From: JAJZOM01 sp046703545 | GTDB lineage: Archaea > Thermoplasmatota > Thermoplasmata > Thermoplasmatales > Thermoplasmataceae | Assembly: GCA_046703545.1 (NCBI GenBank) | Contig: JBJKSX010000036.1 | Coordinates: forward strand, 1 to 14,365 | DNA: 14,365 nucleotides | Direction: 5' to 3' | Part shown: positions 1 through 5,863 of the stretch, in pieces | How the letters are laid out: every line of letters begins with the position of its first letter | How positions within the stretch are numbered: the first letter of the stretch is position 1 | The notes under the pieces: generated by a model | Database searches by the model: none | The model's input: only the letters and a program-made list of their open reading frames with translations | What the model was told of the DNA's origin: nothing | Made by a program: the position numbers and the translations under genes

Positions 1-359
1 TAGCTGTAGGGGACACCGTGGGAATTCAGGGAAGTTGCCTTTGAACTGAGCACTATATACAGGGTGATTCCTTCAGTTGTGGTGAACCCACCTGAAAGTG
101 AAGAAAATGTGCTGACGTTGAATGGGATATACCTGAAGGATCCATCCGAAACCGTTATGGATGTTCCCATGCCGATTACGGTATCGTGGCCGCCGTTGAT
201 TGACTGTGCAGGGGCTGAGGAGGTACCTGGATGAAGGTTGAAGACGAAATAGGACCCTATGGAGGCTGTGATGGCTATCAGAACAACCGCAACAGCCAGT
301 TTCCAGTTCAATTTGTTCCTGGCTAAATTATTGCTTTGGTTCCGTCTTTCACTGGTCAC
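1..359 (-). CDS. Membrane-anchored extracytoplasmic protein, N-terminal part only
   Basis: This reading frame is open from a GTG at 357-359 to the left edge, giving 119 residues with no stop, so the gene continues outside the window. Residues 1-18 are polar and basic. About 19-38 form one hydrophobic helix (LAVAVVLIAITASIGSYF), and the rest is rich in Ser, Thr and Gly, as in an exported, signal-anchored archaeal domain. In-frame codons before the GTG contain no ATG before a stop at 378-380. A TATA-like box lies 28 bases upstream, so a leaderless GTG start is likely. I do not recognise the family. The outer domain could be a binding protein, a surface protein or a protease pro-region, and the missing C-terminus would decide. 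The frame is well supported by its composition and promoter; function is unknown. Confidence 0.72.
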   Translation of the reverse strand, partial: MTSERRNQSNNLARNKLNWKLAVAVVLIAITASIGSYFVFNLHPGTSSAPAQSINGGHDTVIGMGTSITVSDGSFRYIPFNVSTFSSLSGGFTTTEGITLYIVLSSKATSLNSHGVPYS

Positions 360-382
360 AAAAATAAATAAAACGTGTTAGT

Positions 383-392
383 ATTAAAATAT
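383..392 (-). promoter_or_regulatory. TATA-like box for the 1-359 gene
   Basis: Read on the minus strand this is TATTTTAATA, centred about 28 bases before the GTG at 359. That is the spacing expected for a leaderless archaeal transcript. Confidence 0.55.
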
Positions 393-406
393 TGATTCGC
401 AGGGCC

Positions 407-423
407 CACAAATCGATTTTGTG
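407..423. repeat. Short inverted repeat between the acetyltransferase and the exported-protein gene
   Basis: CACAAA (407-412) and TTTGTG (418-423) form a perfect 6-bp stem around a 5-base loop. It lies after the acetyltransferase stop and just upstream of the TATA-like box at 383-392. It could be a regulator site or part of a transcript end. No T-run follows on the minus strand, so a terminator role is weakly supported. Confidence 0.3.
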
Positions 424-477
424 AAGATTGCAGGAATTTTTCTTCCAACAGGAAATTAGCCTGTATGCCTTTGCCTA

Positions 478-993
478 TTAGTGGACTTCATAGTACATTT
501 GGTATTCATCAATATGCCGGCTGTCCCTGTGCACGGACCCAGGCAGAGTGCCATAATTAACAAAGCCCAGTTTTTCGTATACATGCGCAGCCCTTTTGTT
601 TATGGTGAAAACTGAAAGCACAATGAGCTCAAATTTCCCCCTGCAGGCTTCGAGCGCTGCCTTCACCAGCTGCTGGCCCTTTCCGTGGTCCCTGTACCCG
701 CTCCTTATTACAACGCCAAGGCTGCCGGTATGGGAAACTTCAGATCCAGGCCTCAGCCTCCTGACGTCACACATTCCCACTGCCATTCCATCCTCTTCCA
801 GAACCATGGCAACAGCATCCCCGGCGAGGACATCGGAATAGAGGTTCTTGAACCAGTCTATCTCGTGTGCCATGCTTGGCCTCTCATTATAGAATATGAT
901 TCCCAGGTCAGGGTTCTGCTTCACCTCGTCGTAGTAGGAGAAGTAACCCGTAACCAGATCGTCAAAATCATTCCACTGAAGTTCCCTGATCAT
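478..993 (-). CDS. GNAT-family N-acetyltransferase
   Basis: Predicted 171-residue cytoplasmic acetyltransferase that would move an acetyl group from acetyl-CoA to an amine. The acetyl-CoA loop is RDHGKG at residues 101-106, matching the GNAT motif A pattern R/Q-x-x-G-x-G/A. It follows a beta strand (GSLGVVIR) and precedes a helix. Motif B is NKRAAHVYEKLGF at about 132-144, the usual Asn-x-x-Ala-x-x-x-Tyr-x-x-x-Gly-Phe signature. The frame can be extended to a GTG at 1044, but the ATG at 993 has a GAAGGAG Shine-Dalgarno sequence six bases upstream and begins in the usual place for the fold, so I chose 993. The substrate cannot be read from sequence; N-terminal protein, polyamine or antibiotic acetylation are all possible. 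It stands alone, divergent from the membrane protein gene at 1084. Confidence 0.88.
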   Translation of the reverse strand: MIRELQWNDFDDLVTGYFSYYDEVKQNPDLGIIFYNERPSMAHEIDWFKNLYSDVLAGDAVAMVLEEDGMAVGMCDVRRLRPGSEVSHTGSLGVVIRSGYRDHGKGQQLVKAALEACRGKFELIVLSVFTINKRAAHVYEKLGFVNYGTLPGSVHRDSRHIDEYQMYYEVH

Positions 994-999
994 GCCGCT

Positions 1000-1006
1000 C
1001 TCCTTC
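1000..1006 (-). promoter_or_regulatory. Shine-Dalgarno site for the acetyltransferase
   Basis: GAAGGAG on the minus strand, six bases before the ATG at 993. It favours that start over the upstream GTG. A TATA-like stretch (AAAATATTAAG, minus strand 1025-1035) lies about 37 bases before the ATG, which would allow a short leader containing this site. Confidence 0.55.
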
Positions 1007-1050
1007 TGTGGGATGATTTGGCAGCTTAATATTTTGATGGGCACATAGGC

Positions 1051-1060
1051 AAATAATATA
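1051..1060 (+). promoter_or_regulatory. TATA-like box for the 1084 membrane protein
   Basis: AAATAATATA, centred 28 bases before the TTG at 1084. This supports an unusual leaderless TTG start for that gene. Confidence 0.5.
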
Positions 1061-1083
1061 GGGAGAATTCCAATGGAACAGGG

Positions 1084-1713
1084 TTGAATGACAGTACTGC
1101 CTGGAAAGCGGTTTTGGCATGGTTCACCTTCTCCATAGCAGTACTGTTCCTTGAGGGGGCCCTTAGCATTGTCACCTATGTTCTCTCATTCGGTGTGGGT
1201 TATGGGGGCCTTGTATATTTTTTCAGGCACAGGTTGAGAAAGATGTCCGCCAATTTGGATAGGGCACGATTTCCTGTGTTCATTGCAGTTGCCGTTCTGG
1301 TATCTATCCTGGAGGAATTCTATGTTTATCTGCTGGGAAACAGCATTGCTGTTCCGAACATATGGCTTGACATAATAGTTGTCCCGGCTGAATGGGCGGC
1401 ATGGTTTTCTGCATGGTACTTTCTGATCTCCAGGCATTTCTCTTTCAGTGAGAAGCAGGTCTTGCTTTGTGCTGGCCTGGCTGGAATCCTCTTTGAATAT
1501 TCCGGAAAGGGCTTCCTGCTGTCGGACCCCCTGGCCATGGCAGTATTCTATCCCACTGCCATCGTGGTGTACGCTGCCATATTCATTCTGCCAATGCAGT
1601 TCATGAAGTTGAGTGGGACTAATGACAGCTGGATAAAATACCCTGTTGCAGTTTTGATTCCATATTTTTTCTCCATCCCGGTGGGCGTTCTCCTCTATTT
1701 TACAGTGCTCTGA
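1084..1713 (+). CDS. Multi-spanning membrane protein of unknown function
   Basis: A 209-residue, very hydrophobic protein with about six or seven predicted membrane helices (roughly 8-24, 26-47, 64-86, 95-115, 124-140, 151-172, 185-207). Acidic residues sit inside or at the edge of helices: Glu77-Glu78 in SILEEFYVYL, Glu103 in PAEW and Glu138 in LFEY. A paired Glu at the end of a helix recalls the first motif of CPBP intramembrane proteases (EExxxR), but the Arg is absent and I see no FxxxH motif, so membership is not supported. The start is TTG. An ATG at 1073 is out of frame and stops at once, and the TATA-like box at 1051-1060 is placed for 1084. The next gene (1801) is another membrane protein with a Glu-Glu pair, but it has its own promoter. 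Confidence 0.78.
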   Translation: MNDSTAWKAVLAWFTFSIAVLFLEGALSIVTYVLSFGVGYGGLVYFFRHRLRKMSANLDRARFPVFIAVAVLVSILEEFYVYLLGNSIAVPNIWLDIIVVPAEWAAWFSAWYFLISRHFSFSEKQVLLCAGLAGILFEYSGKGFLLSDPLAMAVFYPTAIVVYAAIFILPMQFMKLSGTNDSWIKYPVAVLIPYFFSIPVGVLLYFTVL

Positions 1714-1770
1714 AGAGGCATTGGGAGCTCTAGCCAGATTTGGGACGAAATGGGAGGTTACAGTTGTCAG

Positions 1771-1777
1771 TTTAATA
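1771..1777 (+). promoter_or_regulatory. TATA-like box for the 1801 membrane protein
   Basis: TTTAATA, centred about 27 bases before the ATG at 1801. A leaderless transcript separate from the upstream gene is likely. Confidence 0.5.
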
Positions 1778-1800
1778 TGCTGCCACTTATCTAAGGTGTC

Positions 1801-2781
1801 ATGAAGCGGTCAACGTTAGGCCTGTTTATTGCGCTTGCTTCAATCACAATAGCAGAGTTCACCACAGGCTCAACATCCTTGACCGAAATGGTCACGAATC
1901 CCGCCTCATTCTTTCTGTTCAGCCTTCCTGCAAATCTAGGGCTGTATGGTTGCGGGGTGATACTGATCCGGGAAGCTGCAATCAGGTGGAGCAAGGGGTG
2001 GCCAACAATCCTCATGCTCGGCGTTGCGTACGGCATAATGGAAGAGGGCGTGTCTGTTCACACATTCTTCTCGCCGGTGACGCAAACCGTTGGAATCTTT
2101 GGGCAGTATGGAAAATACTACTCACTTAACTTCACCTGGGCAATTCTCATATCAATATTTCATGCCACCTACAGCATTGCACTTCCAATACTTCTGGGAA
2201 ATCTTGTATGGCCGGAAACAAAAAGCAGGAGACTTCTAACCAGAAAGTCTGGAACGGCGGTCTTCGCCCTGTACGTCCTCACGGTGATAATTCTGTTCAC
2301 CATAGCCCCATACAAGCCCTCTGCAGAATGGCTGATAGTTCTGCTCATGGCTTCAATGCTCCTCCTTTACGGTGCAAAACACCTCAGAGTACAGTTTTTC
2401 AGGCGTGTGAGGAGCTACAAAGGGAGCGGCACCCGCATCTACCTCCTTGGAGGGCTCTTCCTTTTCCCTTTCCTGATCGTCTTCCCCAGGTACGTGACGG
2501 CCCTTCCGTCATTAGTGACAGACGCCATCATTGCATTATTGACATTACTCCTGTACAGGGCATTTGAAAACAGGCTGCCAGGAAATGAAAACAGAAAACT
2601 GGCGGTGATGGCTGTCGGCCTACTTGCGCCCCTGCAGATTTTCGGTTTCGTACTGAACCTGAGCTCAAACCCACTTCAGGCTCTTGCTGTGTTGGCTATC
2701 GTGTACTTTGAATACAAGATACTTAAGAATACGGGAGGAAACCCTGACCTGGGAAGCCTTCCTGGGCAGCAGTCAATGTGA
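1801..2781 (+). CDS. Polytopic membrane protein with Glu-Glu and His motifs, function unknown
   Basis: A 326-residue protein with about eight predicted membrane helices and short loops. Polar residues within the membrane stand out: Glu19 (IAEFTTGS), Arg57-Glu58 (LIREAA), Glu81-Glu82 (GIMEEGVSVHTFF) and His121 (IFHATYSIALP). A Glu-Glu pair in one helix and a His in a later helix resemble the arrangement of CPBP/Abi-type membrane metalloproteases. The canonical EExxxR and FxxxH forms are not met exactly, so this is only a structural hint. The N-terminal half carries all these residues. The C-terminal half looks like plain hydrophobic helices ending in a polar tail. The ATG at 1801 is the only sensible start. 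A six-T run follows shortly after the stop. A transporter or an enzyme are both possible. Confidence 0.85.
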   Translation: MKRSTLGLFIALASITIAEFTTGSTSLTEMVTNPASFFLFSLPANLGLYGCGVILIREAAIRWSKGWPTILMLGVAYGIMEEGVSVHTFFSPVTQTVGIFGQYGKYYSLNFTWAILISIFHATYSIALPILLGNLVWPETKSRRLLTRKSGTAVFALYVLTVIILFTIAPYKPSAEWLIVLLMASMLLLYGAKHLRVQFFRRVRSYKGSGTRIYLLGGLFLFPFLIVFPRYVTALPSLVTDAIIALLTLLLYRAFENRLPGNENRKLAVMAVGLLAPLQIFGFVLNLSSNPLQALAVLAIVYFEYKILKNTGGNPDLGSLPGQQSM

Positions 2782-2788
2782 CATGAAA

Positions 2789-2794
2789 TTTTTT
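2789..2794 (+). terminator. T-run after the 1801 gene
   Basis: Six consecutive T begin eight bases after the stop codon, followed by another T-rich stretch (ATTTTGG). Oligo-T runs alone can end archaeal transcription. No strong stem is visible. Confidence 0.4.
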
Positions 2795-2810
2795 CCAGAA
2801 ATTTTGGGAT

Positions 2811-2820
2811 TATTTAATTA
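2811..2820 (+). promoter_or_regulatory. TATA-like box for the phosphatase gene
   Basis: TATTTAATTA, centred 28 bases before the ATG at 2844. It supports that codon over the adjacent TTG at 2841. Confidence 0.55.
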
Positions 2821-2843
2821 GACCGTTTCCAGATACGTGATTG

Positions 2844-3437
2844 ATGACAGACCTCGAGGTACTTGTCGCAAGGCACGGTGAGACCGACTGGAACAGGAAT
2901 TCTAGATGGCAGGGGCTATCAGACATCCCCCTAAATGAATCTGGCTTGACCCAGGCAAGGAAACTGGGAGAAATGCTGAAAGGGGAGCATATCGACATAA
3001 TCTACTCCAGCGACCTCAAGAGGGCACACAGGACCGCGGAGATTGTAGCAGAGATCATAGGTGTCGGCAGTGTCAGAACCGATGCAAGGCTCAGGGAAAG
3101 ATTTCTCGGAAAATTTGAGGGCTGGAAGACAGAACAGGTTGCGGATTATTCAGGCCTGCCACAGGCGAAAAGGAGGCTGCTTGAGACCGACGAAATTTTT
3201 GCAGACAACCTAGAAAGCGTGGAACCGTGGGAAAATTTCAGGCTCAAGGTCTGGATGGCATTCAATGACATCGCAGAGGCCTCAAGTGGGGAAAAGGTGC
3301 TGATCGTAGGGCATGGGGGAGTCATGAGGGCAATTTACCTGTCCATTAACTCCGACTTTGAAGGTTTTCCAGATTTCAGGAACTGTGAGTTCATCAGGGC
3401 AAGAAAATCGGATGAGGGCTGGCGTTCAGAGCCATAG
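2844..3437 (+). CDS. Histidine phosphatase, phosphoglycerate-mutase-like
   Basis: A 197-residue cytoplasmic enzyme of the histidine phosphatase superfamily. The nucleophile motif is ARHGET at residues 9-14, with His11 expected to take the phosphate. Further active-site residues fit the family: Arg60 in SDLKRAHRTA, Glu85 in LRERFLGKFEG, and the second His157 in VGHGGVMRA. The N-terminal stretch RHGETDWN with LNESGLTQA is typical of the CobC/GpmB-type phosphatases. Those include alpha-ribazole phosphatase and broad phosphomonoesterases; a cofactor-dependent mutase is less likely because it is short. No cobalamin or glycolysis gene is nearby to choose between them. The frame also has a TTG one codon upstream, but TATA spacing favours the ATG. 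It converges with the CBS gene over a shared hairpin. Confidence 0.9.
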   Translation: MTDLEVLVARHGETDWNRNSRWQGLSDIPLNESGLTQARKLGEMLKGEHIDIIYSSDLKRAHRTAEIVAEIIGVGSVRTDARLRERFLGKFEGWKTEQVADYSGLPQAKRRLLETDEIFADNLESVEPWENFRLKVWMAFNDIAEASSGEKVLIVGHGGVMRAIYLSINSDFEGFPDFRNCEFIRARKSDEGWRSEP

Positions 3438-3450
3438 GAATAAAGGGATT

Positions 3451-3478
3451 GGAAGGGAAATTGCTTATTTTTCCTTCC
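3451..3478. terminator. Probable bidirectional hairpin terminator
   Basis: GGAAGGGAAA (3451-3460) pairs with TTTTCCTTCC (3469-3478) over ten positions with one G-T pair and an 8-base loop. It lies in the 27-base gap between two convergent genes and includes the stop codon of the CBS protein. The right arm is T-rich for plus-strand transcripts. Confidence 0.5.
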
Positions 3479-4580
3479 ACTTTTTCAGCCTTGGCTCGTA
3501 TGTGTCGAAGATGAATGACAGGCACTTTCCATAGTTCCAGTCGTGGTGGTCCAGTGACATCACAAGGGGTTCAGCGACGATCTTTGTCCGCACTGAATAC
3601 TTGGTCCTGCTGTCCGCGGAGTGGTATTTTGCCACATGAATGTTCAGCCTGCCGTGTGTGATGCCTGTTATTCTCGTAAACCTGAGCAGGAACTTTGCAG
3701 CCATCGAATATGTGATCTCGTATATGTCCCTCTCATCAGGGTCAAGGCCCGACACAATGATGTTCATGCCCTCCTTCTCCCTCTGGTCAAGGGCTTCGAT
3801 TATGTCTGAAGTTCCAACCACTCCCACTATCTTCATGTTCTCATCAACCACAGGGACAATGTGGAGCCTCCTCTTGTCCAGGAGTTCTGCTGTCTTCGTT
3901 ATGGAATCCTGGGGATTCACCCAGACAGGGTTGTCCATCAGCGAAGCGCACTTCACATTCACCTTCACCATTTCACCCGCCCGGTCACCGGACGGATCTC
4001 CTGTGCCCCGGATGCTCTGTTTATCTCTCCTGAACGTGTCTTTGGCAATTTCATCCAGCCTGAGGATGCCGGTCAGTGCTTCATTCTTGTCCACAACGGG
4101 TATTTCACTCTCATTCAGCCCCCTCATTGCGATGGATGCATCCTCCACACTGTCACTCTCGTAAACAAAAACCGGGTTTGAAGACATTATCTGCCGATTT
4201 CTCAGGACCCTTTCCCCTGCAATTTCACTGAGGTTCCTGATCAGGTCTGTCCTGGAAATGATCCCCAGAAGCTTGTCCTTCTCAAGTACTGGCAGTGCAG
4301 AGAGCCCTGTGTCAACAATGAGCCTTATAACATCCATCACATCATCCTCTGGAGTTACAGTGGGAGTATTGACAAGGTAGTTCTCCGCATTGGCAGACAG
4401 CTTGAGGCTCCTTCTCCTGAGAACTTCCCGGAAGTTGAGCATTCCCATGTACTTCTTGCCGTTCACCGCAGGCACCTGGTTAACGTCGAGGCCTCTCATC
4501 TTGTCCATTGCATCGGATATGGTACTCGTCTTGATGTCAACAACAACGGGGGTCGCTGTCATCAAATCTTTAACTCGCAT
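3465..4580 (-). CDS. Four-CBS-domain protein with C-terminal HPF/RaiA-like domain
   Basis: A 371-residue soluble protein. Four CBS repeats are seen at about residues 4-54 (VKDLMTATPVVV), 69-119 (LVNTPTVTPEDD, then GIISRTDLI), 131-183 (IMSSNPVFVYES, then GILRLDEIA) and 211-264 (LMDNPVWVNPQD, then GVVGTSDII). CBS pairs usually bind adenine nucleotides and act as energy sensors. A polar linker at about 186-203 separates repeats 3 and 4. Residues 272-371 follow the beta-alpha-beta-beta-alpha order of hibernation-promoting factor: MNIIVSGLD, a long helix, RLNIHVAKYH, YSVRTKIVAE, and a final helix ending EPRLKKWKEK, very like the HPF C-terminus. I infer a ribosome-associated, nucleotide-sensing role. 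The frame reaches a GTG at 4589, but the ATG at 4580 has GAGGTG eight bases upstream. Confidence 0.88.
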   Translation of the reverse strand: MRVKDLMTATPVVVDIKTSTISDAMDKMRGLDVNQVPAVNGKKYMGMLNFREVLRRRSLKLSANAENYLVNTPTVTPEDDVMDVIRLIVDTGLSALPVLEKDKLLGIISRTDLIRNLSEIAGERVLRNRQIMSSNPVFVYESDSVEDASIAMRGLNESEIPVVDKNEALTGILRLDEIAKDTFRRDKQSIRGTGDPSGDRAGEMVKVNVKCASLMDNPVWVNPQDSITKTAELLDKRRLHIVPVVDENMKIVGVVGTSDIIEALDQREKEGMNIIVSGLDPDERDIYEITYSMAAKFLLRFTRITGITHGRLNIHVAKYHSADSRTKYSVRTKIVAEPLVMSLDHHDWNYGKCLSFIFDTYEPRLKKWKEK

Positions 4581-4588
4581 TCTCATCA

Positions 4589-4594
4589 CACCTC
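4589..4594 (-). promoter_or_regulatory. Shine-Dalgarno site choosing the CBS protein start
   Basis: GAGGTG on the minus strand is eight bases from the ATG at 4580 but only two from the ATG at 4586, and it overlaps the GTG at 4589. This favours the third candidate. A TATA-like box (CTATTTATG, minus strand 4615-4623) would give a short leader carrying this site. Confidence 0.45.
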
Positions 4595-4614
4595 ACATAT
4601 TTATGACTCCTCGC

Positions 4615-4623
4615 CATAAATAG
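4615..4623 (-). promoter_or_regulatory. TATA-like box for the CBS-HPF gene
   Basis: CTATTTATG on the minus strand, centred about 39 bases before the ATG at 4580 and 33 before the ATG at 4586. This is one of few genes here that would have a leader with a ribosome binding site. Confidence 0.4.
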
Positions 4624-4750
4624 TATTACGCTTATTTCTAAAATCAGGAATTATGAATCATGGAATGCTTGAAACAGTGAATCAATCTGGGCGAAGCTGG
4701 TTCACAGAGGCAAACATTTTTACACTTGTCCGTGAGGCAACTCCAACTAT

Positions 4751-4758
4751 CTTTAACA
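4751..4758 (+). promoter_or_regulatory. Weak TATA-like box for the Gfo/Idh/MocA gene
   Basis: CTTTAACA, centred about 26 bases before the ATG at 4780. The spacing is right but the match is weaker than at neighbouring genes. The rest of the 4590-4779 divergent intergenic region shows nothing further that I recognise. Confidence 0.35.
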
Positions 4759-4779
4759 ACAATACGATCATGTCCTCAT

Positions 4780-5760
4780 ATGAAATTCGGAATAGCAGGG
4801 TTGGGCAATCATGCAATAAACCGGGTCATGCCTGCAATGGCTGCATCCGGGAACCAGATCACATCAATATACAGCAGGAACATAGACAAGGCCAGGAGGG
4901 AGGGAATGAAATACAATTCAAAGCCCTTCGACAACTACGAGGCCATGCTCGAAACTGGTGATTTTGAGGCCATATACATAGCATCACCAAATTTTCTGCA
5001 TTATCCACAGACAAAGGCCGCGCTGCTGAAGGGCAAGCATGTCCTGCTGGAGAAGCAGATGACCCTGAAGGCCCAGGAGGCCAGGGAACTAATAGAACTT
5101 GCAGAAGAAAAGAACCTCAAGCTGGCCATTGGATTTCACCTGAGGTTTCACCCCGCAGTCAATGATGTCAAGAAGATTCTGGAAGAAGGGCAGCTAGGCG
5201 ACATTTCCTATGTTTCAGGAATCTTCTCAAACCTTTCAGCCAGATCCTATGAAGACCCGGACAACAGGTGGTGGGCAGAGGATGACAAGGTTGGTGGCGG
5301 TTCTGTCATGGGGTCAGGCGTTCACGTCCTGGATACCCTGAACTACATGATGGGGGCACTGCCGGAAAGGCTGTGTGCTTTCCGCAACCCCAGGGGCGAA
5401 GTGATTGACCTGACGGAACACATAACACTACAATATGGCACAGCCATAGCAGATGCCATCTCATCAAGAAGGATGTCAAACAGGCTCAACCACCTGAATA
5501 TTTTCGGCACAAAGGGCACGCTCACGGTCACCGGGCTTTTCTCCACTTCTGTGGATTCATCAATGATAATCGACGGAAAAAAGGTCAAGGAATACAAGGG
5601 TACAAATATGTACACTGAAGAAGTGAAGTCCTTTGCCAATTACGTAGGGGGCAGACAGTCCCACATTGCCACCGGAGAAGATGGCTACAACGTTGTGAGG
5701 CAGGTGGAGGAGGCATTCAGCCTTGATTCAAGCAACGAATTGCACCGGATCAAGTACTGA
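4780..5760 (+). CDS. Gfo/Idh/MocA-family NAD(P)-dependent oxidoreductase
   Basis: A 326-residue dehydrogenase, normal length for the family. The N-terminal Rossmann fold begins KFGIAGLGNHA (residues 2-12, the G-x-G-x-x-A dinucleotide loop). IYIASPNFLHYP at about 65-76 matches the conserved strand before the nicotinamide site. Lys92 lies in LLEKQMTL, where the family usually has EKP. The substrate domain has GGGSVMGSGVHVLD (172-185), with His182 and Asp185 in place of the usual D-x-G-x-H-x-x-D signature. Members oxidise sugars or inositols, or reduce ketosugars. Here the substrate is unknown, though sugar dehydrogenase is a reasonable guess. The frame extends upstream to 4726, but that extension lacks family character and the Rossmann strand begins right after the ATG at 4780. 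It is monocistronic, divergent from the CBS-HPF gene. Confidence 0.9.
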   Translation: MKFGIAGLGNHAINRVMPAMAASGNQITSIYSRNIDKARREGMKYNSKPFDNYEAMLETGDFEAIYIASPNFLHYPQTKAALLKGKHVLLEKQMTLKAQEARELIELAEEKNLKLAIGFHLRFHPAVNDVKKILEEGQLGDISYVSGIFSNLSARSYEDPDNRWWAEDDKVGGGSVMGSGVHVLDTLNYMMGALPERLCAFRNPRGEVIDLTEHITLQYGTAIADAISSRRMSNRLNHLNIFGTKGTLTVTGLFSTSVDSSMIIDGKKVKEYKGTNMYTEEVKSFANYVGGRQSHIATGEDGYNVVRQVEEAFSLDSSNELHRIKY

Positions 5761-5778
5761 AACGGATTATCGCAAAGA

Positions 5779-5803
5779 GGGATCATAATCCCCATTCATT
5801 TTT
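5779..5803 (+). terminator. Hairpin plus T-run after the oxidoreductase
   Basis: GGGAT (5779-5783) and ATCCC (5788-5792) form a perfect 5-bp stem with loop CATA. A T-rich stretch ending in five T (5799-5803) follows. It sits between two same-strand genes, and the downstream gene has its own TATA-like box. Confidence 0.5.
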
Positions 5804-5830
5804 GGAACAAATGAGATCCAGCAAAGTAAG

Positions 5831-5839
5831 TTAAATACC
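5831..5839 (+). promoter_or_regulatory. TATA-like box for the glycosyltransferase
   Basis: TTAAATACC, centred 29 bases before the ATG at 5864; a leaderless start is likely. Confidence 0.5.
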
Positions 5840-5863
5840 GGATGGTTTACAGATCGGGGTCAA

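Noticed and set aside
596..1029. Plus-strand open frames opposite the acetyltransferase (596-841 and 685-1029)
   Set aside because: They lie fully antisense to a gene with clear GNAT motifs, have low-complexity Ser/Pro or scattered composition, and show no promoter or ribosome site.
1714..1800. Possible hairpin (GAGCTC/TCTAGC area) after the first membrane protein
   Set aside because: The arms are only a few bases and there is no following T-run, so it is no better than chance.
4653..4961. Plus-strand frame in the CBS/oxidoreductase intergenic region
   Set aside because: Most of it overlaps the Rossmann domain of the oxidoreductase in another frame, and its translation has no recognisable character.
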